Positions 42,184-51,145 of a DNA stretch of 64,000 nucleotides are shown here, piece by piece. Within the stretch, counting starts at the first letter, position 1, and every line of letters begins with the position of its first letter. Source of the DNA: Byssovorax sp. (GTDB lineage Bacteria > Myxococcota_A > Polyangia > Polyangiales > Polyangiaceae); contig JANYGI010000036.1 in NCBI GenBank assembly GCA_025362495.1, positions 48,096-112,095 of the forward strand, given 5' to 3'. The translations under genes were made by a program, and so were the position numbers. The notes under the pieces are model-generated. The model was not told the DNA's origin and did no database searches. It saw only the letters and a list, made by a program, of their open reading frames with translations.

Positions 42184-43185
42184 TTGCGCGTGCGTAGAGC
42201 CATGCCGACCGATCCGGTGGAGGCGCCGCCGGCCGAGCCCGCGAACGAGCTGGGCCGCGCCATGGCGCGCTTCATCGCGCACCTGGCGCTCGAGCGGCGC
42301 GCGTCGCCGCACACCGTGTCGGCGTACCGGAGCGATCTCGCGCAGCTCGCGGCCTTCGTCGCCGAGCGGCGGCCCTCGGCGAAGGCGCCGCGCGACGTCG
42401 ACGTGCTCGTGCTCCGCGCCTGGCTCGGGCAGCTCGCTCGCACGCTCTCGCCGCCCTCGGTGGGCCGGAAAATAGCGGCCGCGCGCGCGATGTTTCGCTT
42501 TCTGCAGCGGCGCGGCGAGGTCGACAAGAACCCCGCGGGCGAGCTCTCGCTCCCCAAGGTGCGGCGCCCGATGCCGACGTTCCTCAACGCTGACGCCGCG
42601 GCCGAGGTCGTCGACGCGCCCGACGACACCACCGCGACCGGCCTCCGCGATCGCGCGCTGCTCGAGGTGCTTTACGCCTCGGGGCTGCGCGTGTCGGAGC
42701 TCGCGGGCCTCTCGCTCGACACGGTCGAGCTCTCGACGGGCAACGGCGAGATGGGCTCGGTCCGCGTGATCGGCAAGGGCAGCAAGGAGCGCGTCGTCCC
42801 GCTCGGCTCGTACGCCGTGAAGGCGCTGGAGAAGTACCTCGCGCGCCGCGACGAGCTCTGCGACGCCAAGACTGGCGCGATCGATCCACGCGCGATGTTC
42901 CTCTCGCGGCGCGGTAAGCGGCTCGGCGTGCGCCAGGTGCAGCTCCTCGTGCATCGCTATGGCGCGCTCGGCGCGGGGCGGGCCGATCTCCATCCCCACG
43001 CGCTCCGCCATACCTGCGCGACGCACCTGCTCGACGGCGGGGCCGATCTGCGCGCCATCCAGAAGATGCTCGGCCACGCCAGCCTCTCGACGACGCAGCG
43101 GTACACCCACGTCTCGATCGATCACCTGATGAAGGTCTACGACTCGGCGCACCCGCTGGCGAAGCAGCGGCGGAAGACCTCGTGA
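42184..43185 (+). CDS. xerC: Tyrosine recombinase, XerC/D type
   Basis: 333 aa from TTG at 42184; ATG at 42202 (MPTDPVE...) is a good alternative. The core-binding domain ('FIAHLALERRASPHTVSAYRSDLAQL') is followed by a catalytic domain. Active-site residues are all seen: Arg in 'ASGLRVSELAGL', Lys in 'VIGKGSKER', 'HPHALRHTCATHLL' (H-x-x-R), and 'LGHASLSTTQRYTHV' with His and the nucleophile Tyr. Length (~300-330) fits chromosomal Xer recombinases that resolve chromosome dimers at dif. No dif site was recognised nearby and no mobile element flanks it, so a housekeeping role is likelier than integrase. Overlaps the sulfatase-fold gene by 4 bp. Confidence 0.88.
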   Translation: MRVRRAMPTDPVEAPPAEPANELGRAMARFIAHLALERRASPHTVSAYRSDLAQLAAFVAERRPSAKAPRDVDVLVLRAWLGQLARTLSPPSVGRKIAAARAMFRFLQRRGEVDKNPAGELSLPKVRRPMPTFLNADAAAEVVDAPDDTTATGLRDRALLEVLYASGLRVSELAGLSLDTVELSTGNGEMGSVRVIGKGSKERVVPLGSYAVKALEKYLARRDELCDAKTGAIDPRAMFLSRRGKRLGVRQVQLLVHRYGALGAGRADLHPHALRHTCATHLLDGGADLRAIQKMLGHASLSTTQRYTHVSIDHLMKVYDSAHPLAKQRRKTS

Positions 43186-45458
43186 GCGGGCTCGGCACCC
43201 TGCGATCGTGGGGCCAGCGCTTCGCGCATGGCCTCGTCGGCGCGACGGCGGCGGGGCTCGGCGCGGCGCTCTTCGACGCGTCGTGGGCGCGCACGGCCGC
43301 CGGCGAATCCGGCGCCGCGCACGGCCTCGATCTCTACCTCGCCGACGCCGGCCTGATCGCGCCGATCGCCTTGATTTGCGGGGCGATCACCGTGGTCTTC
43401 GGCCTCGTGGTCGATCCCTCCGTGCCGCCGTCGCCGGTCGGGCTCGCGGCGTCGCTGCGCTTTCGCGCTGTCGGTCGCCCCGCCGACATCGCCGCGTTCG
43501 TGCCGCTCGTGGTGCTGGGCGCGTTCTTCTGGATGACGGCCTCCGCGCACCTCGCGCGCGCGCTGCTGGCGATCGAGGTCGGACCGGTCCTCGCGGGCGG
43601 CGCCATCGCCTCGGGCGCGCTCGGCCTCGGCCTCCTCGTCGCGCTCGTCGTCCTCGCGCTGACGCGGCCTCTCCGGCACGCCCTCGCGACGGCGAGCGAC
43701 GGGCGACGCGCCTTCGTCGATCCCGTCGTCACCGGCCTCGCCGCGCTCGGCGTCGCTGCGGCGCTCTTCGCGTTCGGCGTCGCCACCGGCACCATCTCGG
43801 GCGACGGCGGCTTCTTCGGGATCTGGGGCATATTCAAGCGCCCCGAGCTCGATCTCCGCGCGCCCGCCGTGCTGGCGGCGATCAGCGTCGCGGCCTTCTT
43901 CGCGCCGGCGCTGCTGCGGGTGCGCGGCCGGCCGATCCTGGCGGCCGTCCTCGCGCTCGCGCCGCTGCTGCTCACGGTGCGCGCGGCGCAGAGCCTCAAC
44001 GCGCAGCCGGTCGTGGCGCAGGTGATCGAGCGCGGCGCGCCCGTCGGCCACCCGATGCTCTCGGCGTTTCGCAAGCTCACCGATCGCGATCACGACGGCG
44101 CGAGCGGCCTCTTTGGCGGCGGCGACTGCAACGATCACGATCCGCGGATCAACCCCGCGGCGACCGAGATCCCCGACAACGGGATCGACGAGGACTGCTC
44201 GGGATCCGACCTCTCGCTCGCGGCGATTGCGAAGCTCGCGCCGGTGAAGGCCGCGCCGGTGGTCGCCGTGGAGAAGCCGACGATCCCCGCCGATCTCAAC
44301 CTCGTGCTCATCTCGATCGACACGCTGCGCGCCGACCTCGGCTTCGCCGGCTACCCGCGCCCCGTGTCACCGAACCTCGACAAGCTCGCGAAGTCGGCGG
44401 TGGTCTTCGAGCGCGCGTACTCGCTCGCGTCGTACACCGGCAAGAGCGTCGGGCCGCTCTTGATCGGCAAGTACGGGAGCGAGACGCACCGCAACTGGGG
44501 CCACTCGAACACCTTCTCGAAGGAGGACACGTTCGTCGCTGAAAGGCTTCAAAAAGCGGGCATTCACACCATGAGCGCCCACGCGCTCCGCTACTTCGCC
44601 AAGGGCACGGGACTCGAGCGCGGGTTCGACAAGATCGACCTCTCGGCGGCGGGGGCCGAGGGCTCGATCAAGGAAATGGAGAACAGCGCGACGGGCGACA
44701 AGCTCGGCGACGCGACGCTGAAGCTCCTCGCCGATCCCGAGAACACCAGGGGGCGCTTCTTCCTCTGGGTCCACTTTCTCGACTGCCACGCCGACTATCT
44801 CCCGCACGCGGACGGGCCGAGCTTCGGCACCAAGCAGCGCGATCTCTACGACGGCGAGATCGCCTTCACCGACAAGCACGTGGGGCGCATCCTCGACGCC
44901 ATCGCGGCGGCGCCGTGGGGACCGAAGACGGCGGTGATCGTCACCAGCGATCACGGCGAGGCCTTCAACGAGCACCCCGGCGCCATCCGCCACGGCGTGT
45001 GGCTCTGGGAGGAGCTCGTGCACGTGCCGCTCTTGATCGTCGTGCCCGGGATCGCTCCCAAGCGGTTCCCGCTGCCGCGGAGCGCGATCGATCTCACGCC
45101 GACGATGCTCGAGCTGATGGGCGTGCCTCCGCCGTCCGGCGCCAGCAGCGATTTCGTGTCCGGCGTCTCACTCCTCCCGGATCTGGTCCTGCCTGCCGGC
45201 GCCGCCCCCGAGCCCCGCGACGTGTTCATCGACATGCCGGCCGGCCCCAACAACGACGCCAAGCGGGCGCTCATCCACGGCGACCTCAAGCTCATCAGCT
45301 CCGGCGGCCCGCGCGTCGAGATCTTCGATCTGGCCAGGGACGCCGAGGAAAAGCACGATCTCGGAGGCGACGCCGCCACGGTGAAGCAGATCCAACCGTA
45401 CTTCGAAGCGGCCAAATCTCACCTCCGCGAGATCAAGGTCACGGGCGAGCGCAAGTAG
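43182..45458 (+). CDS. Membrane-anchored sulfatase-fold phosphohydrolase/transferase with MopE-like motif
   Basis: 758 aa from a GTG overlapping the xerC stop. About six to seven N-terminal membrane helices occupy residues ~15-295. Between them and the catalytic domain lies a Ca-binding-type MopE motif 'DGASGLFGGGDCNDHDPRI', 'NGIDEDCSGSD'. The domain (~370-740) has 'VLISIDTLRADLG', 'HFLDCHADYLPH' and 'VIVTSDHGEAFNEH'. By alignment to the C-x-P-S-R site of sulfatases the nucleophile position is Thr ('SYTGKSVGPLLIG'), so formylglycine chemistry is excluded and an LTA-synthase-like phosphoglycerol- or phosphoethanolamine-transfer role is possible. Confidence 0.75.
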   Translation: MSGLGTLRSWGQRFAHGLVGATAAGLGAALFDASWARTAAGESGAAHGLDLYLADAGLIAPIALICGAITVVFGLVVDPSVPPSPVGLAASLRFRAVGRPADIAAFVPLVVLGAFFWMTASAHLARALLAIEVGPVLAGGAIASGALGLGLLVALVVLALTRPLRHALATASDGRRAFVDPVVTGLAALGVAAALFAFGVATGTISGDGGFFGIWGIFKRPELDLRAPAVLAAISVAAFFAPALLRVRGRPILAAVLALAPLLLTVRAAQSLNAQPVVAQVIERGAPVGHPMLSAFRKLTDRDHDGASGLFGGGDCNDHDPRINPAATEIPDNGIDEDCSGSDLSLAAIAKLAPVKAAPVVAVEKPTIPADLNLVLISIDTLRADLGFAGYPRPVSPNLDKLAKSAVVFERAYSLASYTGKSVGPLLIGKYGSETHRNWGHSNTFSKEDTFVAERLQKAGIHTMSAHALRYFAKGTGLERGFDKIDLSAAGAEGSIKEMENSATGDKLGDATLKLLADPENTRGRFFLWVHFLDCHADYLPHADGPSFGTKQRDLYDGEIAFTDKHVGRILDAIAAAPWGPKTAVIVTSDHGEAFNEHPGAIRHGVWLWEELVHVPLLIVVPGIAPKRFPLPRSAIDLTPTMLELMGVPPPSGASSDFVSGVSLLPDLVLPAGAAPEPRDVFIDMPAGPNNDAKRALIHGDLKLISSGGPRVEIFDLARDAEEKHDLGGDAATVKQIQPYFEAAKSHLREIKVTGERK

Positions 45459-45574
45459 CGCGCAGCACGAATTTGAAAGCTGCTCTCGTTCGTGGTTTTC
45501 AACCTTGAAACCCGCCATTTTTTCGGATCGCCGAGATCTTCCGCCGATGCGACGCATGGCCTAGTCTCGGGTCG

Positions 45575-46279
45575 ATGCTGCCCCCCACTGCGATAGCGTT
45601 CGACCTCGACGGTACGCTGATCGATAGCCGCGGTGACATCGTGGCGGCCGTGAACCACGCCCTGAAGACGACGGGGCGCGCCCCGTTGCCAGGATCGGTC
45701 GTGGTGCGGTTCGTCGGCGATGGCGCTCGCGTCCTGTGCGCCCGCGCGGCGCAGCTCGCGGAGAACGACGACGAGGTCGACCGCCTCTACGCGCTCTTCG
45801 TCGCCTACTACCTCGAGCACCCGATCGACTTCACGCGGTGGTGCCCGGGCGTGCAAGAGGCCCTCGACGAGCTCGCGCAGATGCCGGACATGGTGCTCGC
45901 CATCTGCACCAACAAGCCGCGCCCCACGGCCGAAGCGGTGCTCTCCGCGCTCGGCGTGCGCACGCGCTTCCGCGCCCTCGTCGCCGGCGACGATCTGCCC
46001 GAAAAGAAGCCCGCCGCCGGCCCGCTGCTCCACGTGGCGAAGCTCCTCCGCGTCGACACCGACAGCCTGGTGATGGTCGGCGACGCCCCGCAAGACATCG
46101 AGTGCGCCCGCCGCGCCAAGGTCCGCTCCGTCGGCGTCGTCTCCGGCTTCAGCTCGCGCGAGCGCCTCGCCTCCGCGCGCCCCGACGTCACCCTGGAGAG
46201 CATGGCCGAGCTCCCCGAGGTGATCCGCCGCTGGCGCGACGCCACGACCCGGATCACCGTCCCAATCAAGACAGGCTGA
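45575..46279 (+). CDS. gph: Phosphoglycolate phosphatase-like HAD hydrolase
   Basis: 234 aa. HAD motif I 'AFDLDGTLIDSRGDI' (nucleophile Asp10 and Asp12), cap domain ('AVNHALKTTGRAPLP', 'RFVGDGARVLCARAA'), motif II 'AICTNKPR', motif III Lys in 'EKKPAAG', motif IV 'VMVGDAPQDIECARRAK'. Together with the length this matches Gph, which dephosphorylates 2-phosphoglycolate from DNA repair or oxygenation reactions. Other small phosphates cannot be excluded. Monocistronic, ATG start at 45575. Confidence 0.88.
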   Translation: MLPPTAIAFDLDGTLIDSRGDIVAAVNHALKTTGRAPLPGSVVVRFVGDGARVLCARAAQLAENDDEVDRLYALFVAYYLEHPIDFTRWCPGVQEALDELAQMPDMVLAICTNKPRPTAEAVLSALGVRTRFRALVAGDDLPEKKPAAGPLLHVAKLLRVDTDSLVMVGDAPQDIECARRAKVRSVGVVSGFSSRERLASARPDVTLESMAELPEVIRRWRDATTRITVPIKTG

Positions 46280-46392
46280 GCGCGAGATCGAGAGATCGAG
46301 AGAAGATGGCGCAGGCAGGCCGTCAGCTCTCGAAATTCTTTCACGATCTCCATCCTGCCCGGTCGGAGATCGCCAGTGAACGAGTCGCAGCC

Positions 46393-47340
46393 TCACCCCG
46401 TCTGCGCCGTCGCCATCACCTCGCCTTTCGCGGGCGACCGGCCTCGACCGTACTGCCCGGGCGAACAGCCCATCACGCGCTTGAAGGCCAGGCTGAACGC
46501 GCTGTGGGAGTCGTAGCCGAGGGCCTGGCCGATCTCGGAGATCGGGTTGGTCGAGCGCACGAGTCGGTCGCCGGCCACCATCATCCGCCAGCGCGTGAGG
46601 TACTCGAGCGGGGTGGCGCCGACGGTCTCCTTGAACTTCATCGCAAACGCCGTGCGCGACATGCCCGCGCGCGCTGCCAGCGACTGCACGGTCCACGGGG
46701 CGCCGGGGTTCTCGTGCATGGCCTTCATCGCCGCGGCCATCGGCTTGTCCGCCAGGGCGAAGAGCCAGCCCACATTGCCGTTGCGACCTTCGGCCAGGTA
46801 GAGCCGCAGCGTCTGCACGAGGAGCAGAGTCGCGAGCTGCTGGGCGACGATGAAGGCGCCGGGCTGTGGATCGCGCAGCTCTTGCCGCATCCGCTCGATG
46901 CACCAGTGGACCATCGCCTTGTCGGCTTCCTTGTGGATGTGGACGATGGGTGGGAGCAGGCGGAGCAGGAGCTCGGCCTGCTCGCCCGTCAGCGCGAACT
47001 CGCCGCCGACGCCGAAGAAGTGGCCACCGCCGTTGTACACGGTGACGCCTCCGTCCTTGACTCCGGTGAAGGTCTTGACGGGATCGATTGGCTCGAAGGC
47101 CAGATCGCGCGCCACGACGAACGGTCGTCCTCGGGGCAGCAACAGGCAGTCTCCGGGCGTGATGTGGACGGGCTCGCGCACGCCCTCCACCGCGAGCCAG
47201 CAGTCGCCGGAGATGACGGCGTAGAACTTGATGCCCTCGTACGCGCTGGAGGCGATGGCCCAGTCGCCGCCGAAGTCGAAGCCCGCCGACCAGTAGGTCT
47301 GCACCTTGAGCAGCGAGAGCACATCGGAGAGCGGATCCAC
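46393..47340 (-). CDS. AraC-family transcriptional regulator
   Basis: 315 aa from GTG at 47340, with AGAGG five bases upstream. The N-terminal cupin domain ('FYAVISGDCWLAVEGVREPVHITPGDCLLLPRGRPFVV') matches AraC_binding_2/cupin_6 proteins. The C-terminal two HTH motifs are 'WTVQSLAARAGMSRTAFAMKFKETVGATPLEYLTRWRM' and 'ISEIGQALGYDSHSAFSLAFKRVMGCSPGQYGRG'. It probably controls the divergent oxidoreductase gene 80 bp away, a typical AraC/dehydrogenase arrangement. The inducer is unknown. Confidence 0.88.
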   Translation of the reverse strand: MDPLSDVLSLLKVQTYWSAGFDFGGDWAIASSAYEGIKFYAVISGDCWLAVEGVREPVHITPGDCLLLPRGRPFVVARDLAFEPIDPVKTFTGVKDGGVTVYNGGGHFFGVGGEFALTGEQAELLLRLLPPIVHIHKEADKAMVHWCIERMRQELRDPQPGAFIVAQQLATLLLVQTLRLYLAEGRNGNVGWLFALADKPMAAAMKAMHENPGAPWTVQSLAARAGMSRTAFAMKFKETVGATPLEYLTRWRMMVAGDRLVRSTNPISEIGQALGYDSHSAFSLAFKRVMGCSPGQYGRGRSPAKGEVMATAQTG

Positions 47341-47419
47341 GGTCACCTCTGAACGATCACGACAATCATGCGAACGAACCAGCATAGATTGCCCGGCGCG
47401 GGGTCGCCATAGTCGATGC

Positions 47420-48544
47420 ATGGAAAAACCGCGCACCAACAGGGCCGCCTGGCTGGCCACCAAGCAGACGGCCCTCGCGATCGGGCCCGCCCCGTACACG
47501 CCGCCGAAGGCCGACGAGATCGTCATCCGCAACCGCGCGGTGGCCATGAACCCCATCGACTGGATCAAGCAGGTCGCGGGCGACTTCGTCTTCGACTGGA
47601 TCAAGTATCCCTTCGTCCTCGGCTCGGACTCGGCCGGTGAGGTCGTCGAGATCGGCAGCGCCGTCACCCGCTTCAGGGTCGGTGATCGCGTGCTCGGTCA
47701 CGCCGTCGGCACGGACCCGAAGCGCAACAGCGCGGCCGAGGGGTCTTTCCAGACGTACACCGTGCTGCTGGAGCGCATGGCCTCTCCGATCCCCGACGGC
47801 CTGAGCTACGAAGCCGCGTCGGTGCTGCCGCTCTGCTTCTCGACGGCCGCGTGCGGGCTCTTCGAGAAAGACCAGCTCGCGCTCGGCTATCCCTCGCTGT
47901 CGCCGGAGCCGAAGGGCAAGACGCTGCTCGTGTGGGGCGGTTCGACCAGCGTTGGCAGCAACGCGATCCAGCTCGCCGTCGCGGCGGGCTACGAGGTCTT
48001 CACCACGGCATCGCCGCGCAACTTCGATTACTGCAGGAAGCTCGGGGCGAGCCGGATGTTCGATTACGCCGATCCGGGCGTGGTGCCCGAGCTGATCAAC
48101 GCGCTCTCCGGCAAGACCATCGCCGGCGCGCTCGCCATCGGCGCTGGATCGCCCGAGGCTTGCGTCGCCGTGGTCGGCGCGAGCCAGGGCGATAAGTTCG
48201 TCTCCATGGCGACGTTCCCGATCTCGTTCAATCAGCCGCTCGGCCAGAAGGTGCCGATGCTGCCGACGGTGTCGCGCTTTCTCTGGTTCAGCGCGAGTAT
48301 CTGGCTGAAGACGCGGCTGCGCGGGATCCGGTCGAAGTTCATCTTCGGCAGCACGCTCGCGCACAACGAGGTCAGCCGCGTCGTCTACGCCGACTACCTG
48401 CCTCGGGCGCTCGCCGAGGGGCGCTTCGTCGCCGCGCCGGAGGCGCAGATCGCCGGTGCAGGGCTCGAGTCCATCCAGGCCGCGCTGGACCTTCAGCGCA
48501 AAGGGGTGTCGGCGCGGAAGATTGTGGTGTCGCTGCCCGCGTAG
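47420..48544 (+). CDS. Zinc-independent MDR/quinone-oxidoreductase-type alcohol dehydrogenase
   Basis: 374 aa, ATG at 47420. GroES-like N-domain ('VAMNPIDWIKQVAGDF', 'VLGSDSAGEVVEIGSAVTRFRVGDRVLG') and Rossmann domain ('LLVWGGSTSVGSNAIQLAVAAGYEVFTTASPRNFDYCRKLGASRMFDY') match the MDR superfamily. The Cys/His zinc ligands of classical ADHs are not evident, so it is probably a zinc-free NADPH-dependent enoyl or quinone reductase. Resembles fungal-type 'enoyl reductase LovC-like/zinc-binding' groups by its 'EGSFQTYTVL' and 'LPLCFSTAACGLF' segments. Likely regulated by the divergent AraC protein. Confidence 0.85.
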   Translation: MEKPRTNRAAWLATKQTALAIGPAPYTPPKADEIVIRNRAVAMNPIDWIKQVAGDFVFDWIKYPFVLGSDSAGEVVEIGSAVTRFRVGDRVLGHAVGTDPKRNSAAEGSFQTYTVLLERMASPIPDGLSYEAASVLPLCFSTAACGLFEKDQLALGYPSLSPEPKGKTLLVWGGSTSVGSNAIQLAVAAGYEVFTTASPRNFDYCRKLGASRMFDYADPGVVPELINALSGKTIAGALAIGAGSPEACVAVVGASQGDKFVSMATFPISFNQPLGQKVPMLPTVSRFLWFSASIWLKTRLRGIRSKFIFGSTLAHNEVSRVVYADYLPRALAEGRFVAAPEAQIAGAGLESIQAALDLQRKGVSARKIVVSLPA

Positions 48545-48560
48545 GCACGTTTGAATTTCA

Positions 48561-48686
48561 ATTCGAGCCGGCGGTTGCCGACAGGGTCCGCGTCGAGTTG
48601 AAATTCGAGCCGGTGGGTCCCGGCATGGTCCGCGCTGAACTGAAACTCAGGCCGGCGGTTCCCGGCATGCTCCGGGTTGAGCTGAA
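48561..48686. repeat. Tandem repeat, three 42-bp units
   Basis: Units at 48561-48602, 48603-48644 and 48645-48686 share the core GAGCCGG(C/T)GG..TCCCGGCATG and end in CTGAA/TTGAA. Each is exactly 42 bp with substitutions but no indels; partial units flank the array. 42 bp equals 14 codons in every frame. It lies between the oxidoreductase stop and the next ATG (48720). Confidence 0.8.
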
Positions 48687-48719
48687 ACTCAAACAGCAGC
48701 TACGCTTGCTCTGCCGACG

Positions 48720-49229
48720 ATGACGCAGCCCGAGAATCTCCATCCGTACGACGGGCAGGAACGCACGTTCCATCATCACGATGAGGACCCGTCCCGGCGC
48801 GCTCGCGGCCTCGCGGTGGTGACGACGGTCCTCGGGTTGCCGGAGCCGCCTTCGCTCTCCGGGCTGCGCTACGATCTGAACTTCTGCAGCGGCGGAATGG
48901 GCGTCTTCGACTGGCTGCGCATCGCCTTCCCGCGGACGTCCGCGGAGGTGCACGTCATCGTCGCGCGGCTCGGTCTGATGACGCCCGAGAGCGCCGTTGC
49001 CGACGAGGCCTCGCGCGAGCAATTCGAGTGGCTCGTGCTCGACGACGACGAGCCGCGCCCGCTGCACGTCGCGGTCGCGGCGTTCCTCGACGAGCACCGG
49101 GCGGAGCTCCTGCCGCGCCCGGACGAGCGCGCTCGTGTCTGGTTCTCGCCGGACAGCGGCGTCAACTCGTGGTCTGTCGTCTACGAGCACGACGGCGAGC
49201 TCTGCTTCATCTCCTTCGATCAAGGATAG
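48720..49229 (+). CDS. Hypothetical protein, 169 aa
   Basis: ATG at 48720, 33 bp after a tandem repeat. The sequence is acidic and soluble without a signal peptide: 'MTQPENLHPYDGQERTFHHHDEDP', 'LRYDLNFCSGGMGVFDWLRIAFPRT', 'HVAVAAFLDEHRAELLPRP', and a beta-hairpin-like end 'WFSPDSGVNSWSVVYEHDGELCFISFDQG'. The alternating strands near both ends look like an immunity-protein or SMI1/KNR4-type fold, but no motif supports this firmly. Convergent with a small lipoprotein gene. Function unknown. Confidence 0.6.
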   Translation: MTQPENLHPYDGQERTFHHHDEDPSRRARGLAVVTTVLGLPEPPSLSGLRYDLNFCSGGMGVFDWLRIAFPRTSAEVHVIVARLGLMTPESAVADEASREQFEWLVLDDDEPRPLHVAVAAFLDEHRAELLPRPDERARVWFSPDSGVNSWSVVYEHDGELCFISFDQG

Positions 49230-49262
49230 GCATGCTCGCCGTGGCCCGGGCGCCGCGCGGGA

Positions 49263-49676
49263 TCAGTGCATGTCGTCGAGGAAGGGACAGGCCTTGATGC
49301 CCTGGCTGTCGAGCTCCTTGCGGATGATCGCGGGGCGATCCGGGGGAGCGATGGTGCCCATGGTGCGCATCAGCTCTCGGGCCTTGTCGGTCTTGAGCTG
49401 CGCCGAGAGCCACTCGGCGATGATCTTCGGCTTCGCCTCCTTGGCGGCCGCCGAGGCGCCGGGAGCGCGCGTGCCCGCGTTGCAGAGGGCGTCGAGATCT
49501 TGCTTGTAGAGGTCGGGCACAGCCGGCACGGCCACCGAGCTGGAAGGCGTCGGCGCGTCCGGCGAGAGCGCCGGCGCGACCTCCACGAGCGGAGGCGGCT
49601 TCGGCTTGCTCCCGCCGCACGCCGCCGTCATCGAGCCGAGCATCGCTATCGTCGCCGCAATCATCTTCACGCGCAT
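49263..49676 (-). CDS. Small lipoprotein, hypothetical
   Basis: 137 aa from Met at 49676; this gives a signal 'MRVKMIAATIAMLGSMTAACGG' with the lipobox Cys at residue 20, which a longer reading would bury. The mature part has a Pro-rich linker, then a helical domain 'DLYKQDLDALCNAG', 'IIAEWLSAQLKTDKARELMRTMG', 'IIRKELDSQGIKACPFLDDMH'. Two Cys (in 'LCNAG' and 'ACPFL') could be bridged. This layout recurs in small myxobacterial lipoproteins of unknown role. Divergent from the HNH gene. Confidence 0.7.
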   Translation of the reverse strand: MRVKMIAATIAMLGSMTAACGGSKPKPPPLVEVAPALSPDAPTPSSSVAVPAVPDLYKQDLDALCNAGTRAPGASAAAKEAKPKIIAEWLSAQLKTDKARELMRTMGTIAPPDRPAIIRKELDSQGIKACPFLDDMH

Positions 49677-49778
49677 GGGAGCCTCCTCGGAAAGAGCGCG
49701 CCTCCTACGCGGGGAGCGGCGATGTTGCAAGCGTGAGCACCTTCCTCACCGCGCCGTTCGGCGATAGCGTCGGCGATC

Positions 49779-50927
49779 ATGGCCGTCGATCCCGAGCCCG
49801 ACCGAACCGCGATCCGGCTCGCCGAGCGGCTGATCCAGCTCCTCGGGCGCGGTGGATTCACCGCGACGTACAAATACGCGGTGCTGATCGGGCTCATGGA
49901 TCTGTGCCTGGAGCTGACGAGCGCGACGGGCGTTCCGCCCGACATGATCACGACTCGGCAGCTCGCCGAGAAGGTGATCGAGCTCTACTGGCCGCACTGC
50001 GCGCCTTACGGGGACATGCCGCGCGAGCTCCGTCAAACACGGGTCTCGCCGAAGAGCACCGGTAAAGGGGAGACGCAGGCCGAGATCATCCAGCACATCG
50101 TCGAATTTCGCAGACGCGCCGACAGGAACCCGGCGGCGTCACTGCCGCTCTCGCGCGCCCGCGTCGCGGCGGGGCCGGAGGCGTACGAGAAGCTCGCTCG
50201 CCTGATCGAGTGGAAGCTGATCGAGATGCCGATATCTCGCCTCCAGATCATCGGCGGCGAGGAGGAAGATCGGTTCCTCTACGAGTACGGCTTCACGAAG
50301 GCGGTCTTGAAGAGCACCGTGAACGCCGCGCAGCAGGGGACGAGCCACGGGTTCGACAATCGGCTCTTGCTGAAGCCGGGCGTCAGCGCTGCGCTGATCG
50401 CGCTCAATGGCATCCTGCGACCGCTGATCTACCGCAACTGGGCGCTCCTCGTGGCCAGCATGAACGGGCTGAAGGAGCCGAGCCTGGAAGAGTTCCTGTT
50501 CGGGTCCGAGCGCATCTCGCTCGATCCGGTGCGCCCGAGGCTGCGCGAGCTGCAGGACAATCGCTGCTTCTATTGCGACGGGGGCCTCGGCGCGACGTGC
50601 CATGTCGACCACTTCGTGCCCTGGTCGCGGCACGCCGACAACAGCATCGACAACCTGGTCGCCGCGCACGACGACTGCAACGGGAAGAAGAGTGACTATC
50701 TCGCAGCGGCCGAGCACGTGGTGCGCTGGCGCGCACGATCGTCACGCTGCGCGGGGGATCTAGCGGAAATAGCGCGAAAAGAAGCGTGGGAGTCGCGGCC
50801 GGAGCGGACCGTGAGCGTGGCGCGCGCGATCTACCGGATGCTGCCGGACGACGCGCGCCTGTGGATGTCCGGGCAGCGATTCCTGGTGATCGACCGACCA
50901 CGGATCGTGCGGGCGCTCGCGGCGTGA
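49779..50927 (+). CDS. HNH endonuclease with large N-terminal domain
   Basis: 382 aa. The C-terminal part (~residues 263-308) is an HNH fold: 'NRCFYCDGGLGATCHVDHFVPWSRHADNSIDNLVAAHDDCNGKKSD', with two CxxC-like zinc knuckles (CFYC, C...C), the D-H-F catalytic pair, 'NLV' Asn and the final His/Cys. The N-terminal ~260 residues are helical and unrecognised ('YKYAVLIGLMDLCLELT', 'QHIVEFRRRADRNPAASLPLSRARV'). The architecture resembles HNH proteins of restriction or phage-defence systems, but no methylase or toxin-antitoxin partner is adjacent. ATG at 49779. Confidence 0.75.
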   Translation: MAVDPEPDRTAIRLAERLIQLLGRGGFTATYKYAVLIGLMDLCLELTSATGVPPDMITTRQLAEKVIELYWPHCAPYGDMPRELRQTRVSPKSTGKGETQAEIIQHIVEFRRRADRNPAASLPLSRARVAAGPEAYEKLARLIEWKLIEMPISRLQIIGGEEEDRFLYEYGFTKAVLKSTVNAAQQGTSHGFDNRLLLKPGVSAALIALNGILRPLIYRNWALLVASMNGLKEPSLEEFLFGSERISLDPVRPRLRELQDNRCFYCDGGLGATCHVDHFVPWSRHADNSIDNLVAAHDDCNGKKSDYLAAAEHVVRWRARSSRCAGDLAEIARKEAWESRPERTVSVARAIYRMLPDDARLWMSGQRFLVIDRPRIVRALAA

Positions 50928-51145
50928 ATGGGTATGGCAGGCATCCCCTCCGCACCCACAGCGACCCACGTTGACCGAGGGCTACTCGTCGCCCGCCGCC
51001 AGAACACCTTCCGATCCGAAGTTCCCCGCCCCGGCACTTCTATTTGTAACGACCGGCCCACCGTCCTCGTCTCTGCTCCCGGGGATGCAAACGCGTGTCG
51101 CGCGTTCTCTCCCCCGTCACCCGTTGCACGAACACGAGGAGAGCC

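Noticed and set aside
42184..43185. XerC-like gene as integrase of a mobile element
   Set aside because: No attachment repeats, tRNA target or phage genes nearby; length and layout fit a chromosomal Xer recombinase.
43182..45458. Calling the sulfatase-fold protein an arylsulfatase
   Set aside because: The C/S-x-P-S-R formylglycine site is absent; a Thr occupies the nucleophile position.
51030..51060. Possible sigma-54 promoter (GGCAC...TTTGTA) before the 51146 gene
   Set aside because: The -12 GC is missing and the spacing is off, so it does not match the consensus.
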